Shown piece after piece: positions 51,364-61,247 of a stretch of DNA of 64,000 nt. The notes beneath the pieces were generated by a model. It was not told where the DNA came from. It was given only the letters and a program-made list of their open reading frames with translations, and made no database searches. Origin of the DNA: Micrococcales bacterium 72-143 (GTDB taxonomy: Bacteria; Actinomycetota; Actinomycetes; Actinomycetales; Microbacteriaceae); NCBI GenBank assembly GCA_001898835.1, contig MKVM01000005.1, positions 1 through 64,000 of the forward strand, read 5' to 3'. The position numbers and the translations under genes are program-made. The first letter of the stretch is position 1. Each line of letters starts with the position of its first letter.

Positions 51364-52071
51364 CTAGCGGAAGCGGACGACGGACCCGGCGGAGCGCACC
51401 GGCAGCGCTTCCTCCACGGCGGCGCGAACAGTGCTGCCCGAGTAGCCGCGACGGGCCAGGTACCCGCTCAGCCGCCGGACGGCCGCGTCGCGGTCGAGGC
51501 CGCCGAGCTGGGTGGCTCGCTTGCGGGCGAGCTCTCGAGCACGGGCGAGCTCGTCTCCCGTGTCGACGAGGTCGAGCGCGTACTCGATCGCGGAGGGGGC
51601 AAGCAGCCGGCGGGTCAGCTCGGCGGCGATCGCCGTGCGGCCGAGCGCCTTGCGCTCCTGGAGGGTCGCGACGAGCTTCTGCGCGAGTGCCCCGTCGTCG
51701 AGGAGACCGACGCGGGTCAACCTGTCGCATTCCCGAGCGATGCCCTCCTCGTCGACGCCGCCGTCGCGCAGGGCGCGTTCGAGCTCGCGACGCGAGAGGT
51801 CACGTCGGGCGAGCGCCTTGAGCGAGATCCGTTCCGCGTCGAGGGCGACGTCGCGCTCCGTGTCGCTCAGCCGGGCGCACGCGTCGTCGACATCGGAACC
51901 CCACTCGTCGGTCCAGCCCGGCTCGTCGAACTCCCCGCCCTCGCGGATCTCGCGGTGTCGCTCCTCGTCACCGCGCTCGTGAAGAGCACCGGCGGCCGGA
52001 ACGGACGAGACCGACGGCCGTGGGCCGAACAGGTAGCTGACGGGTGCCAGGCGGCCGTCGGTCTCGTCCAT
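51364..52071 (-). CDS. recX: Regulatory protein RecX
   Basis: 235 residues. A ~75-residue acidic, non-conserved N-terminal extension precedes the RecX three-helix repeats (LKALARRDLSRRELERAL, CDRLTRVGLLDDGALAQKLV, GYLARRGYSGSTVRAAVEEAL). Modulates RecA filaments. ATG at 52071 with AAGGAG, 26 bases after the recA stop. The long extension may be lineage-specific. Confidence 0.92.
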   Translation of the reverse strand: MDETDGRLAPVSYLFGPRPSVSSVPAAGALHERGDEERHREIREGGEFDEPGWTDEWGSDVDDACARLSDTERDVALDAERISLKALARRDLSRRELERALRDGGVDEEGIARECDRLTRVGLLDDGALAQKLVATLQERKALGRTAIAAELTRRLLAPSAIEYALDLVDTGDELARARELARKRATQLGGLDRDAAVRRLSGYLARRGYSGSTVRAAVEEALPVRSAGSVVRFR

Positions 52072-52097
52072 GGTCGTGCTCCTTCGCGGGCTCGGGG

Positions 52098-53171
52098 CTA
52101 CTCGCCCGAGGCCTTGCGGGCCGCGAGCTTGTCTTCGAGGGAGTCGACGTTCGCCGCCTGGGCCGCCTTCGCCGCCGCGCCGATGCCGAGCTTCGCGAGG
52201 ATCTTCTGCTCGATCTCGGCGGCGATGTCCGGGTTCTCCAGCAGGAAGTTGCGGGCGTTCTCCTTGCCCTGGCCGAGCTGGTCGCCGTCGTAGGTGTACC
52301 AGGCACCGGACTTGCGCACGATCTCGTGCTCCACGCCGTAGTCGATGAGACTGCCCTCGCGCGAGATGCCGACCCCGTAGAGGATGTCGAACTCGGCCTG
52401 CTTGAAGGGCGGCGCCATCTTGTTCTTGACGACCTTGACGCGTGTGCGGTTGCCGACCGCCTCGGTGCCGTCCTTGAGGGTCTCGATGCGACGGATGTCG
52501 AGGCGCACCGATGCGTAGAATTTGAGCGCCTTGCCGCCCGCGGTGGTCTCGGGGCTGCCGAAGAACACGCCGATCTTCTCGCGCAGCTGGTTGATGAAGA
52601 TCATCGTGGTCTGGGTCTGGTTGAGACCACCCGTGAGCTTGCGGAGCGCCTGCGACATGAGGCGTGCCTGGAGGCCGACGTGGCTGTCGCCCATCTCGCC
52701 CTCGATCTCGGCCTTCGGCACGAGCGCCGCGACCGAGTCGACGACGATGAGGTCGATGGAGCCCGAGCGCACGAGCATGTCGGCGATCTCGAGCGCCTGC
52801 TCCCCCGTGTCGGGCTGCGAGACGAGCAGCGCGTCGATGTCGACGCCGAGCTTCTTGGCGTACTCGGGGTCGAGCGCGTGCTCCGCGTCGATGAACGCCG
52901 CGATACCGCCGGCGCGCTGCGCGTTGGCGATGGCATGCAGCGTGAGCGTGGTCTTGCCCGAGGACTCCGGGCCGTAGATCTCGACGATGCGGCCCCGGGG
53001 CAGACCCCCGATTCCGAGCGCGACGTCGAGCGCGATGGAACCCGTGGGAATGACGGCGACGGGCGCGCGCTCGTCGCTGCCGAGCCGCATGACGGTTCCC
53101 TTGCCGAACTGGCGGTCGATCTGAGCGAGGGCGACCTCGAGGGCCTTCTCGCGGTCTGCAGGTGTAGGCAT
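52098..53171 (-). CDS. recA: Recombinase RecA
   Basis: 357 residues. Walker [15 protein letters not shown], Walker [24 protein letters not shown]2 region [33 protein letters not shown]. Mediates recombination and LexA cleavage. ATG at 53171 with AAGGAGA site. The leader is about 200 bases and begins at an SOS-controlled promoter. No intein. Confidence 0.98.
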   Translation of the reverse strand: MPTPADREKALEVALAQIDRQFGKGTVMRLGSDERAPVAVIPTGSIALDVALGIGGLPRGRIVEIYGPESSGKTTLTLHAIANAQRAGGIAAFIDAEHALDPEYAKKLGVDIDALLVSQPDTGEQALEIADMLVRSGSIDLIVVDSVAALVPKAEIEGEMGDSHVGLQARLMSQALRKLTGGLNQTQTTMIFINQLREKIGVFFGSPETTAGGKALKFYASVRLDIRRIETLKDGTEAVGNRTRVKVVKNKMAPPFKQAEFDILYGVGISREGSLIDYGVEHEIVRKSGAWYTYDGDQLGQGKENARNFLLENPDIAAEIEQKILAKLGIGAAAKAAQAANVDSLEDKLAARKASGE

Positions 53172-53375
53172 GTGCCCGGTCTCCTTCTGTGTCGTGTTCC
53201 ATGCGCCCATCGGCTGCCGGCCCTTCGCCGACCGGTGGTGCAAGGTCGGCGCTCTCGCGACAGGGCTGGTGTCTCCATCTCGGTGACGGGGCCGACGCTA
53301 CGCCCGCCCACCGACATCCCGAGGGAGCGACGGGCGGAACTGTCGACAACTGTTCTTCGACGGATCCTGTGGAGG

Positions 53376-53404
53376 AGACTACAGAGAATCGAACCGATGT
53401 TCGA
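53376..53404 (-). promoter_or_regulatory. SOS box and promoter of recA
   Basis: LexA box TCGAAC-CGAT-GTTCGA (53389-53404), a perfect match to the actinobacterial consensus. A -10 TAGTCT (53376-53381) lies 7 bases downstream on the minus strand, so the box covers the spacer and -35 region. It lies between the DUF3046 stop and recA. Confidence 0.88.
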
Positions 53405-53425
53405 GAGGATGTCGGCGTGTCGCGG

Positions 53426-53647
53426 TCAGTCGCGCGGCTCGCCCAGCCCGGCCCCGTGCCAGCGCTCGCGCGGCACCTCCTGAGCGCGGCACAGCGCGAG
53501 CCACACCTCGCCCGCCGGGACGCCGGCCTCGAGGGCGTCCTCGGGCGTGCGATTGCCGAGGGCGACGATGACCGAGTCGCGCACGAGCACGCGCCCGAAG
53601 GCGCCGAACTCCTCGACGACCGCCCGGTGGAACTCGCTGACCTTCAT
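53426..53647 (-). CDS. DUF3046 family protein
   Basis: 73 residues, matching the Rv2738c/DUF3046 family: KVSEFHRAVVEEFG, VIVALGNRTPEDALEAG, VWLALCRAQEVP. It is a steady neighbour of recA in Actinobacteria, function unknown. ATG with GGAG nearby and TAGCCT 9 bases before the start. Confidence 0.9.
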   Translation of the reverse strand: MKVSEFHRAVVEEFGAFGRVLVRDSVIVALGNRTPEDALEAGVPAGEVWLALCRAQEVPRERWHGAGLGEPRD

Positions 53648-53680
53648 CTCATCTCCAGGCTACGGCCCCGCGCAGACGAC

Positions 53681-53707
53681 GACGCCCCGGCGCGGAGCCG
53701 GGGCGTC
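53681..53707 (-). terminator. Terminator hairpin after clgR
   Basis: Perfect 11-bp stem GACGCCCCGGC / GCCGGGGCGTC, 5-base loop, starting 16 bases after the clgR stop. No U-tract. It separates clgR from DUF3046. Confidence 0.6.
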
Positions 53708-53722
53708 GGAGACTCGGGACGA

Positions 53723-54031
53723 TCAGCGGATCGCGAGATCCGCGTCGAACTCCGCGACCAGCTCGTCCGGGAGGGTGTCGGGCACCGAGCTGACGCCCTC
53801 GATGACCGCAAGCCGGTCGCCGACCTCGCGCATGATGACCGACACCGGGGTGTCGAGCGCGTCGGCGACAGAGGCGAGGATCTCGGAGCTCGCCTCCTTC
53901 TGGCCGCGCTCCACCTCGCTCAGGTATCCCAGGGCGACGCTCGCGCGGCTCGCCACCTGACGCAGCGTCATGGCCTTCTGCAGACGGAAGTCGCGGAGGA
54001 CATCGCCGAGTTCCTGTCGAACCAGAACCAT
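53723..54031 (-). CDS. clgR: XRE-family regulator, ClgR-like
   Basis: 102 residues with one Cro/CI helix-turn-helix (about 20-75, MTLRQVASRASVALGYLSEVERGQKEASSEILASVADAL written in parts: MTLRQVASRASVALGY and LSEVERGQKEASSE). Size, domain and location next to pgsA/cinA and recA match ClgR of Actinobacteria, an activator of clp protease and DNA-repair genes. The regulon here is not visible. ATG at 54031 with AAGGAGG. Confidence 0.85.
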   Translation of the reverse strand: MVLVRQELGDVLRDFRLQKAMTLRQVASRASVALGYLSEVERGQKEASSEILASVADALDTPVSVIMREVGDRLAVIEGVSSVPDTLPDELVAEFDADLAIR

Positions 54032-54174
54032 GTGGTGTTCCTCCTTGTCTGTGACCTGCGGGCGCCGATCGGGTGGCCAAGGCTACCCGTCCGTTGCAGA
54101 AACTCTAAATCCTGCAGGCTCGGATCCCGCCGTGAAGTCACCAGGTGTAACGAGATCGAAACCGCAATATTCCG

Positions 54175-54678
54175 TCATCCCTCCGCGAGGAGCCCGAGTT
54201 GCTCCGCGAGGAGGGCGAGGACGGCGTCGACCGCCGCGGCGCGGATCGCCTCACGGCCACCTGCCGCCTGCAGCGGTCTCGCCTCCGACCCCCGCGCATC
54301 CGCGTAGCCCAGCCACACGGTGCCCGGCGGTTGGCCGTCCTGCGGGTCGGGTCCCGCGACGCCCGTCGTCGCGAGGGCGCGATCGGCCGGTCGCCCGTCG
54401 AGCGCCGCCCGTTCCCTGACACCCACGGCCATCTGGCGCGCCACCTCGGGGTCGACGGCACCGCGCGCCTCGAGCAGCTCGGCGTCCACCCCCAACAAAG
54501 AGGTCTTGAGCCCCGTCGCGTAGGCGACCACTCCCCCGCTGAACACCTCGGACGCGCCCGGTACGTCGACGAGAGCGGATGCGAGCAGCCCGCCGGTGAG
54601 CGACTCCGCCACGGCGACGCGCTCGTCGCGCCGGGCGAGCTCCGCCACGATCCGCTCGGCGAGCGGACGCGGGCTCAT
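54175..54678 (-). CDS. CinA-family (NMN amidohydrolase-type) protein
   Basis: 167 residues, equal to the C-terminal CinA/PncC domain alone: VAVAESLTGGLLASALVDVPGASEVFSGGVV (in parts), YATGLKTSLLGV, ATTGVAGPDPQDGQPPGTVW. Such stand-alone domains deamidate nicotinamide mononucleotide for NAD recycling. ATG overlaps the pgsA stop. Confidence 0.9.
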   Translation of the reverse strand: MSPRPLAERIVAELARRDERVAVAESLTGGLLASALVDVPGASEVFSGGVVAYATGLKTSLLGVDAELLEARGAVDPEVARQMAVGVRERAALDGRPADRALATTGVAGPDPQDGQPPGTVWLGYADARGSEARPLQAAGGREAIRAAAVDAVLALLAEQLGLLAEG

Positions 54679-55331
54679 CGCGCCGTCCTCGCCGCGCGCG
54701 TCACCCGCCAGGCATCCCACAGGTACTGGACGCCGCTCACCACGGTCAGCGCGAGGGCGACGCCCATGAGCACCCAGTTGACCCAGAGCACCCAGTCGCC
54801 CAGAACGGTCCAGAGCGGCACGAGCGCGAACGAGACGGCGACGGACTGCACGACGGTCTTGAGCTTGCCGAGGAAGCCCGCCGGGATCACATGGTCGCGA
54901 AGCATGAGGAAGCGGAAGATCGTGATGCCGAACTCGCGCACGAGGATCACGATGGTGACCCACCACCACAGCTCCCCGAGCACCGAGAGGGTCACGAGCG
55001 CGGCACCCACGAGGATCTTGTCGGCGATGGGGTCGACGAGCTTGCCGAAGTCGGTCACCAGGTTGTTGCGGCGCGCGAGGAAGCCGTCGACCGAGTCGGT
55101 CGTGATCGAGAGGATGAACAGGACCCCCGCGACCCAGCGCCAGACCCCCAGCTCGCCACCGTCGAGCACCATGAGCCAGACGAAGACAGGTGCCAGCAGG
55201 ATGCGCACCACCGTGATGATGTTGGCGATGTTGCCCATGCTCGCGGGCGTGTCACCCGGGCTCACGACGCGGCCGCGCATCGGGTTGGGGCGACGGTCGT
55301 CGGGCGCCGGATCCGGAACGGGATCGGTCAC
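54675..55331 (-). CDS. pgsA: CDP-diacylglycerol-glycerol-3-phosphate 3-phosphatidyltransferase
   Basis: 218 residues, membrane-bound CDP-alcohol phosphotransferase. Signature DSVDGFLARR ... TDFGKLVDPIADK (D-x2-D-G-x2-A-R-x8-G-x3-D-x3-D) and about five helices. Makes phosphatidylglycerol phosphate. GTG start at 55331, 3 bases after the ftsK stop. Confidence 0.93.
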   Translation of the reverse strand: MTDPVPDPAPDDRRPNPMRGRVVSPGDTPASMGNIANIITVVRILLAPVFVWLMVLDGGELGVWRWVAGVLFILSITTDSVDGFLARRNNLVTDFGKLVDPIADKILVGAALVTLSVLGELWWWVTIVILVREFGITIFRFLMLRDHVIPAGFLGKLKTVVQSVAVSFALVPLWTVLGDWVLWVNWVLMGVALALTVVSGVQYLWDAWRVTRAARTAR

Positions 55332-55334
55332 GCG

Positions 55335-58094
55335 TCACTCCCTGCCGGTCAGCCCCCAGGCGTCCTCGTCCGAGTCGCCCTCCTCGACAGGATAGCCGTC
55401 GAACTGGGCCTCGACGGGATCGACGGGAGCCGCCGTGGCGGGGGCGGATGCGGCACCGCCCGACGCGGACGGTGCCGGCTCCCCGCGCAGCTGCGCGAGC
55501 ACGCCGGGCAGCTGCTCGGGCGTGATGAGCACGTCGCGCGCCTTCGAGCCCTCGGACGGCCCCACGATCTCGCGCGACTCCAGCAGATCCATGAGCCGAC
55601 CGGCCTTCGCGAACCCGACCCGCAGCTTGCGCTGCAGCATCGAGGTCGAGCCGAACTGGGTGTTGACGACGAGGGTGGCCGCCTCGAGCAGCAGTTCGAG
55701 GTCGTCGCCGATGTCGGCATCCACCTCGCGCTTCTCGACGACCGCCGCGACGTCGTCGCGGTACTCGGGCCGGGCCTGGTCGGTGACGTGCTTGACGACG
55801 GCGTGGATCTCGTCCTCGGTGACCCAGGCGCCCTGCACGCGGATCGCCTTCGAGGCGCCCATCGGCAGGAACAGCCCGTCGCCCTGCCCGATGAGCTTGT
55901 CGGCGCCCGGCTGGTCGAGGATGACGCGGCTGTCGGTCATGCTCGACACCGCGAAGGCGAGCCGCGAGGGCACGTTGGCCTTGATGAGGCCCGTCACGAC
56001 GTCGACCGACGGACGCTGCGTCGCGAGAACGAGGTGGATGCCGGAGGCGCGCGCGAGCTGGGTGATGCGCACGATCGAGTCCTCGACGTCGCGCGGGGCG
56101 ACCATCATGAGGTCGGCGAGCTCGTCGACGACGACGAGCAGGTACGGATAGGGCTGCAGCACCCGCTCGGACCCCGCGGGAAGCTGGATCTCGTTCGCGA
56201 GCACCGCGCGGTTGAAGTCGTCGATGTGGCGGAAGCCGAACGACGCGAGGTCGTCGTACCGCATGTCCATCTCCTTCACGACCCACTGCAGCGCCTCGGC
56301 GGCCTTCTTGGGGTTCGTGATGATGGGCGTGATGAGGTGCGGGACGCCCTGATAGGCGGCGAGCTCGACGCGCTTCGGGTCGACCAGCACCATCCGCACC
56401 TCGGCGGGCTTGGCGCGCATGAGCACGGAGGTGATCATCGAGTTGATGAAGCTCGACTTGCCGGAGCCTGTGGAGCCGGCGACGAGCAGGTGCGGCATCT
56501 TGGCGAGGTTGGCGACCACGAACCCGCCCTCGACGTCCTTGCCGAGCCCGATGGTGAGCGGGTGGTTGCTCTTGGCGGCGGGGCCGGAGCGCAGCACGTC
56601 GCCGAGGGAGACGATCTCGCGGTCGCGGTTGGGGATCTCGACGCCGATCGCGCTCTTGCCGGGGATCGGCGAGAGGATGTTGACCTCGTTCGAGGCGACG
56701 GCGTAGGAGAGGTTGCGGCTGAGCGCGGTGACGCGCTCCACCTTGACGCCCGGGCCGAGCTCGATCTCGTAGCGGGTGACGGAGGGGCCGCGCGTGAAGC
56801 CCGTGACCTTCGCGTCCACCTGGAACTGGGTGAGCACGCTCGTGATGGCGGCGATCATCTCGTCGTTGACGGCCGTGCGCGCCTTCGGCGGCGTGCCGGC
56901 GCCGAGCACGGATGCCGCGGGCAGCCGGTAGGGGCGGGCTGCGGGGGCCGCGCGCCTCGCCACGGGGACGGCTTCCGCGAACTCGCCCGCCTCGCCGCGC
57001 TCGCTCGCCGTGCCGAAGCCGGGCAGGAGCCCGGCGTCGTCATGCAACCCTGCGTCGTCCCGCAACCCGGTCGCGCCCGTGTCGACCTCGCCCGTGAAGC
57101 GCTTGACGGCGTCCTCGGCGCGCACGAGCTCCTCGAGCAGCTCGACGTCGAAGTCGACCGGGGACTCGCCCGGGTCGACGATCTCGGTCTCGAGCTCGCG
57201 GCCCAGCACGGGCGTGTCGAAGGCCGGCGACTCCTCCTTGGGCTTGTTCCGGCGCCACCACGGCATCGACTCGGGGTTGTCGGGCTCGAGGCCGAGGTCG
57301 GAGAGCGTGCCGAACTCGGCGGTCTGCGGCTCGCCCGCGCCGCGCCTGCCCTTGGCCGGCTTCTCCTCGGGCGCGGGCAGCTCGGCACCGAACAGGTAGG
57401 CGTAGAGCTCGCGGAGGCGGGGGCCGATGCGGTTCGGCGGCGTCTTGGTGAGGATGAACAGCGAGAGCGAGAGCACCCCGAAGGACAGCAGGGCGGCGAG
57501 CCACGGCATCCCGACGACGACGAGCGGCCAGGTGACGATCCAGCCGACGATCCCGCCACCGGCCGAGAGCGCCGCGGCGCCCTCGGAGGGGGCGGGGAGG
57601 CCGCCGAACACCTGGCAGAGCGCGGCGAGGCTCGTGATGAGCAGCACGAGCCCGACGCCGATGCGGCCGTTGTCGTGAACGCTCGAAGGATGCCGGAACA
57701 GCCACACGGCGAGCACGAGCAGGATCACGGGCAGCGCGAACGCGACGCGACCGAGCAGTCCGCCGAAGCCGAAGTTGTCGAGGGCGCGCGCGACGTCGCT
57801 CGCGGGGGCGAACCACTCGACGAAGGCCGTGGCGATCGCGAGCAGGAAGAACAGGAAGGGCACGCCATCGCGGCGCTCCTCCTTGGCGAGCCCCTCCTTG
57901 CCGAAGAGCCGTGCCGCGCCGCCCACGACGTGCGCGAGGCCCATCCAGGCGGCGGTCAGCAGCCCAGGCTTCTCCTGGGCGACGGGCAGCTTCTTGGTGC
58001 CCTGCGGCCCCCGCGACGAGGAGCGCGACGACGAGGAGCGCGAGCTGCCGCTCGTGCGGGCGCGCGTCGAGGTCGACCGGGTGCTCGTGGCCAT
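55335..58094 (-). CDS. ftsK: DNA translocase FtsK/SpoIIIE
   Basis: 919 residues. Ser/Arg-rich cytoplasmic N-terminus (1-35), four to five membrane helices (about 50-230), a variable linker (about 240-420), the motor domain with Walker [16 protein letters not shown] and Walker [14 protein letters not shown], and a C-terminal gamma winged helix (about 805-870) that reads KOPS sites. ATG at 58094 with TACCGT ending 6 bases before it. An upstream in-frame start at 58139 is less likely. Confidence 0.96.
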   Translation of the reverse strand: MATSTRSTSTRARTSGSSRSSSSRSSSRGPQGTKKLPVAQEKPGLLTAAWMGLAHVVGGAARLFGKEGLAKEERRDGVPFLFFLLAIATAFVEWFAPASDVARALDNFGFGGLLGRVAFALPVILLVLAVWLFRHPSSVHDNGRIGVGLVLLITSLAALCQVFGGLPAPSEGAAALSAGGGIVGWIVTWPLVVVGMPWLAALLSFGVLSLSLFILTKTPPNRIGPRLRELYAYLFGAELPAPEEKPAKGRRGAGEPQTAEFGTLSDLGLEPDNPESMPWWRRNKPKEESPAFDTPVLGRELETEIVDPGESPVDFDVELLEELVRAEDAVKRFTGEVDTGATGLRDDAGLHDDAGLLPGFGTASERGEAGEFAEAVPVARRAAPAARPYRLPAASVLGAGTPPKARTAVNDEMIAAITSVLTQFQVDAKVTGFTRGPSVTRYEIELGPGVKVERVTALSRNLSYAVASNEVNILSPIPGKSAIGVEIPNRDREIVSLGDVLRSGPAAKSNHPLTIGLGKDVEGGFVVANLAKMPHLLVAGSTGSGKSSFINSMITSVLMRAKPAEVRMVLVDPKRVELAAYQGVPHLITPIITNPKKAAEALQWVVKEMDMRYDDLASFGFRHIDDFNRAVLANEIQLPAGSERVLQPYPYLLVVVDELADLMMVAPRDVEDSIVRITQLARASGIHLVLATQRPSVDVVTGLIKANVPSRLAFAVSSMTDSRVILDQPGADKLIGQGDGLFLPMGASKAIRVQGAWVTEDEIHAVVKHVTDQARPEYRDDVAAVVEKREVDADIGDDLELLLEAATLVVNTQFGSTSMLQRKLRVGFAKAGRLMDLLESREIVGPSEGSKARDVLITPEQLPGVLAQLRGEPAPSASGGAASAPATAAPVDPVEAQFDGYPVEEGDSDEDAWGLTGRE

Positions 58095-58145
58095 GGGTTC
58101 ACGGTATCCGCGGGCGCCGACGCGCCCCGGGAGCGACACTCGCCC

Positions 58146-59378
58146 CTACAGCCTCAGCGCGTCGATGACCTTGACGCGCACCGCGACGAGCGCGGGCAGC
58201 AGCCCCGCGATCGCGCCAACGGCGGTCGCGGCGACGAGCCCGATGACCGCCGCCTCGACGGGGAACGCGGGGACGTCCTGCAGGTAGGCGTCGAGCCACT
58301 CCGTGACCCAGGGGTTCTTGACGAGCGCGACCGCGATGAGCACGCCGATGGCCCCCGCCACGAACGTCGCGACGACCGACTCCATCATGACCGCGAAGAA
58401 CACGCGCCCCGCCGTCGCCCCGAAGCTGCGCCGGATGCCGATCTCGCGGATGCGGTGCCGCACCGTCACGAGCGCGATGTTGATGAGGCCGAGCGCGCCG
58501 AGCAGCAGCACGAGAACCGCGACGCCGGCGACCGAGAGCTTGAGCACGAGCAGCGGATCCTGGTCGGAGTAGGCGAGGTAGTCGCTGCGGTACAGGTCGA
58601 CCTGCCACCCCTCCCCGAGTGCGGAGGACACGTCCGAGGAGATGCGGTTCTTGAGCTCCTCCCCCACCTCGGCGGGCACCCATAGCTCGTACTGCGCATA
58701 CCGCTGATCCGGGGGCGTCTGCGAGAACCGGCCGGCGTCGAAGGCGTCGCGCAGCATGAAGGCGCCGAAGTCGCCGCCCTGCGTGCCCGGCGGGGACTCT
58801 GTGATGCCGGTGATGACGGCGGTCACGTTGCGCTCAGCGGTCACGATCTCGAGCGTCGGATGCGTGCGAAGGTCGGGCGCGCCGAGATGGTTCCAGAGAT
58901 CGCTCGTGATGATCATCGCGGGGGCGAGCCGTCCCGCGTCGCGCTCGGTGAACCATCCGCCGTCAATCACCTGCAGCCGGTGGATGGCGGCGTAGGGCTG
59001 GTCGACGGCGCTGACCGACACCATGTACACGCCATCGGGCAGCTGCACCTGGATCGAGTCCTGCGTCATGCGCGAGAAGTAGCGGATGTCGTAGCGGGTC
59101 GCGGCCTCGGCGAGCGCGGTGTCGAGGGCGCCGCTCGGCGCCTGCGCGCCCGTCGTGGGGTTGTAGGCCTGCACCTGGTAGGTGGCCGGTCGCCCGCTCC
59201 AGCGCTCCGACTGCTCGGTCGTCACCTGGGTCGCGATGGCGCCGCCCGCGACGACCACCGTGAGCGCGGCGACCGCGACACCCACGCCGATGAGGCTCAG
59301 GAGCACGCGTGTGCGGTGCACGCGCAGCTCGGACCATGCCTCGACGATCGAGCCGATCACGGCGGTTCCGAGGCTCAT
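58146..59378 (-). CDS. MacB-type ABC transporter permease (FtsX domain)
   Basis: 410 residues: N-terminal helix (about 25-50, VLLSLIGVGVAVAALTVVVAG), a ~230-residue external MacB_PCD domain, and three C-terminal helices in an FtsX domain (about 285-405, LGALGLINIALVTVRHRIREIGIRRSFGA). Works with the ATPase and adaptor encoded upstream as a mechanotransmission-type exporter. Substrate unknown. Confidence 0.9.
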   Translation of the reverse strand: MSLGTAVIGSIVEAWSELRVHRTRVLLSLIGVGVAVAALTVVVAGGAIATQVTTEQSERWSGRPATYQVQAYNPTTGAQAPSGALDTALAEAATRYDIRYFSRMTQDSIQVQLPDGVYMVSVSAVDQPYAAIHRLQVIDGGWFTERDAGRLAPAMIITSDLWNHLGAPDLRTHPTLEIVTAERNVTAVITGITESPPGTQGGDFGAFMLRDAFDAGRFSQTPPDQRYAQYELWVPAEVGEELKNRISSDVSSALGEGWQVDLYRSDYLAYSDQDPLLVLKLSVAGVAVLVLLLGALGLINIALVTVRHRIREIGIRRSFGATAGRVFFAVMMESVVATFVAGAIGVLIAVALVKNPWVTEWLDAYLQDVPAFPVEAAVIGLVAATAVGAIAGLLPALVAVRVKVIDALRL

Positions 59379-60100
59379 CGGGCCGCCTCCGCGAAGTCCG
59401 CGAGCCCGGCCGTCGCGTCGTCCGCCGCTGAGAGCACGCCCCGGTCCAGCCGGAAGTGCCGCCGGGCGAGCGCCGCGATGTTGGGGTCGTGGGTGATCGT
59501 GATGAGGGCGGCCCCGGTCGACTCGGCGACCTCGTCGAGCAGCGCCATCACCTGCGCGCCGGTCTCCACATCGAGGGCGCCCGTGGGCTCGTCGGCGAGG
59601 ATGAGGCGCGGACCGCGCACCAGGGCGCGCGCGATCGCGACGCGCTGCTGCTCGCCGCCGGAGAGCTGGTCGGGGGTCGATCCGATGCGCGCACCGAGGC
59701 CCACCCGCTCGAGCATCTCGGTCGCGAGCCGCTCGCGTCGCCAGAACTGGCGACCGCTCGCGTACAGCAGGGGCGTCATGACGTTCTCGAGGGCCGTGCG
59801 CCGCGGCAGCAGGTTGAACTGCTGGAAGATGAACCCGACGTCGCGACCACGCCTGCGGTCGCGCGCCCCCATCCGGAGCCTCTCGAGCGGCACGCCGTCG
59901 AACTCGAGGCTGCCGCTCGTGGGGGTGTCGATGAGTCCCAGGATGTTGAGCAGTGTCGACTTGCCGCTGCCGGAGCGCCCGACGATGCTCACGTGGTCGC
60001 CCACCGCCACCTCGAGGTCGATGCCGCGCAGGATGTCGAGCCTCGATCCGTCGGGCAGCTGCACCGAGCGGGTGACCTGCTCGAGTCGGAGGAAGCTCAC
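59375..60100 (-). CDS. MacB-type ABC transporter ATPase
   Basis: 241 residues. Walker [20 protein letters not shown]-loop IFQQFNLLPRRTALENV, signature [16 protein letters not shown], Walker B LILADEPTGALDVETG. LolD/MacB family. GTG at 60100 lies 2 bases after the adaptor stop, and the stop overlaps the permease ATG. Confidence 0.93.
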   Translation of the reverse strand: MSFLRLEQVTRSVQLPDGSRLDILRGIDLEVAVGDHVSIVGRSGSGKSTLLNILGLIDTPTSGSLEFDGVPLERLRMGARDRRRGRDVGFIFQQFNLLPRRTALENVMTPLLYASGRQFWRRERLATEMLERVGLGARIGSTPDQLSGGEQQRVAIARALVRGPRLILADEPTGALDVETGAQVMALLDEVAESTGAALITITHDPNIAALARRHFRLDRGVLSAADDATAGLADFAEAAR

Positions 60101-60102
60101 GC

Positions 60103-61053
60103 TCAGCCCCCGAAGCCCATCTGTCCCTGGTCGGGATCGGCGAGAGCGCCCGGCACGAACTGCAGGATCTCGTCGCCCGCCGCGAGCCCGCTCGTGACCT
60201 CGACCATCGAGCCGTCGGAGATGCCGAGCGTCACCTCGCGCTTCTCGGGCTCGCCGCCGTCCGCGGACGGCACGTAGACGATGCCCGTGCCGCTTCCGCC
60301 CTCGACCGCGGTGGTCGGGATCACGAGCACGTTCTCGGCGATGCCGCCCGCGAGCGTGAGCTTCGCGGCGAGGCCGGCGAAGACCCGCACATCGGCCGGC
60401 ACTGCGCAGCGCACGGTCGCGACCGTCGTGGATCCGCCCCCGGGGGTTGCGGGGTCCTGCGTCGTGGGGGCGGCGGCGGCCGTGATCGTGAGGCCCGTGC
60501 AGGTGAACGGCGCCGGGCCGCCCGTGATCGTGACCTGAGCCTCGGTGGGCTGGGTCGTGAGGCGGAGCTGCTGTTCGGGCGCGAGACTCGCCGTCACGTT
60601 GAACGTCGAGGGCGCGATCTGGGCGAGGCTGTCGCCGAGGCCCACCTGCTGCCCGACGAGCAGAGTGAACGAGGTGAGCGTTCCGGAGATCGGCGCCTTG
60701 AGGATCGACCACTTGTTCGTGCCGTCCTCGTTCATCCCACGGATCTGGGCGAGCTCGGCGCCCGCGTCGACCCACTGTCCCGCGGCCGCGGAGACCTTGC
60801 GCACCTCGCCGGAGATCGCCGCGCGAGCGGGCACCGCCGCATCCGCGCCGACCGTGCCGTCGATCGTCACGTCGTTGTGGATGGTGCCGGTCTCGACGAC
60901 CGTGGTCGGTTCGGTGATCGTGCCGGTCGGCACCTCGGGCGCGCTCTCGGCGCTCGTGTCGGCGAAGAACGCGAGCTTCACGAGCGCGGCCCCGATGAGC
61001 GCGAAGATGACCATCCAGATGATGGGGAACACCCACCGGCGCGCGATGCCCAC
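60103..61053 (-). CDS. MacA/HlyD-like membrane-fusion adaptor protein
   Basis: 316 residues. One N-terminal membrane helix (about 6-28, VFPIIWMVIFALIGAALVKL), then biotinyl-lipoyl-like half-motifs (AAISGEVRKVSAAAGQWVDAGAELAQI) and a C-terminal beta-barrel (PTTAVEGGSGTGIVYVP, VEVTSGLAAGDEILQ). GTG at 61053 preferred because AGGAGG (59-64 of the 61000s) lies 5 bases upstream; the in-frame GTG at 61167 sits in a hairpin. In a Gram-positive cell it would act at the outer face of the membrane. Confidence 0.87.
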   Translation of the reverse strand: MGIARRWVFPIIWMVIFALIGAALVKLAFFADTSAESAPEVPTGTITEPTTVVETGTIHNDVTIDGTVGADAAVPARAAISGEVRKVSAAAGQWVDAGAELAQIRGMNEDGTNKWSILKAPISGTLTSFTLLVGQQVGLGDSLAQIAPSTFNVTASLAPEQQLRLTTQPTEAQVTITGGPAPFTCTGLTITAAAAPTTQDPATPGGGSTTVATVRCAVPADVRVFAGLAAKLTLAGGIAENVLVIPTTAVEGGSGTGIVYVPSADGGEPEKREVTLGISDGSMVEVTSGLAAGDEILQFVPGALADPDQGQMGFGG

Positions 61054-61155
61054 GCGGCCCTCCTGTCGACGTGCGGATGGCGCACCTCGCGACGCGCCCG
61101 GTTCGAGCCAAGCAGCGACGCCGGGCGACCGCATCCCAACGAAAGGTGGCGGTCG

Positions 61156-61176
61156 AGCGTCGCTCACCTCGACGCT
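61156..61176 (-). promoter_or_regulatory. Hairpin and -10-like element between rnj and the exporter operon
   Basis: AGCGTCG / CGACGCT 7-bp stem with a 7-base loop, overlapping TAGCGT (61172-61177, minus strand). It may end the rnj transcript or mark the exporter promoter. The remaining ~170 bases of this gap show nothing else. Confidence 0.35.
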
Positions 61177-61247
61177 ACGCCACGGCGTCGCTCCTGGCCG
61201 TCATCCTCGGGGTGGATTCGGGGACGACTCGGGGATGCCCCTGAGGG

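Noticed and set aside
54891-58685. A 1264-codon plus-strand frame opposite pgsA and ftsK
   Set aside because: Antisense shadow of conserved genes: Asp/Glu/Arg/His-rich composition, no recognisable motif, no promoter or ribosome site.
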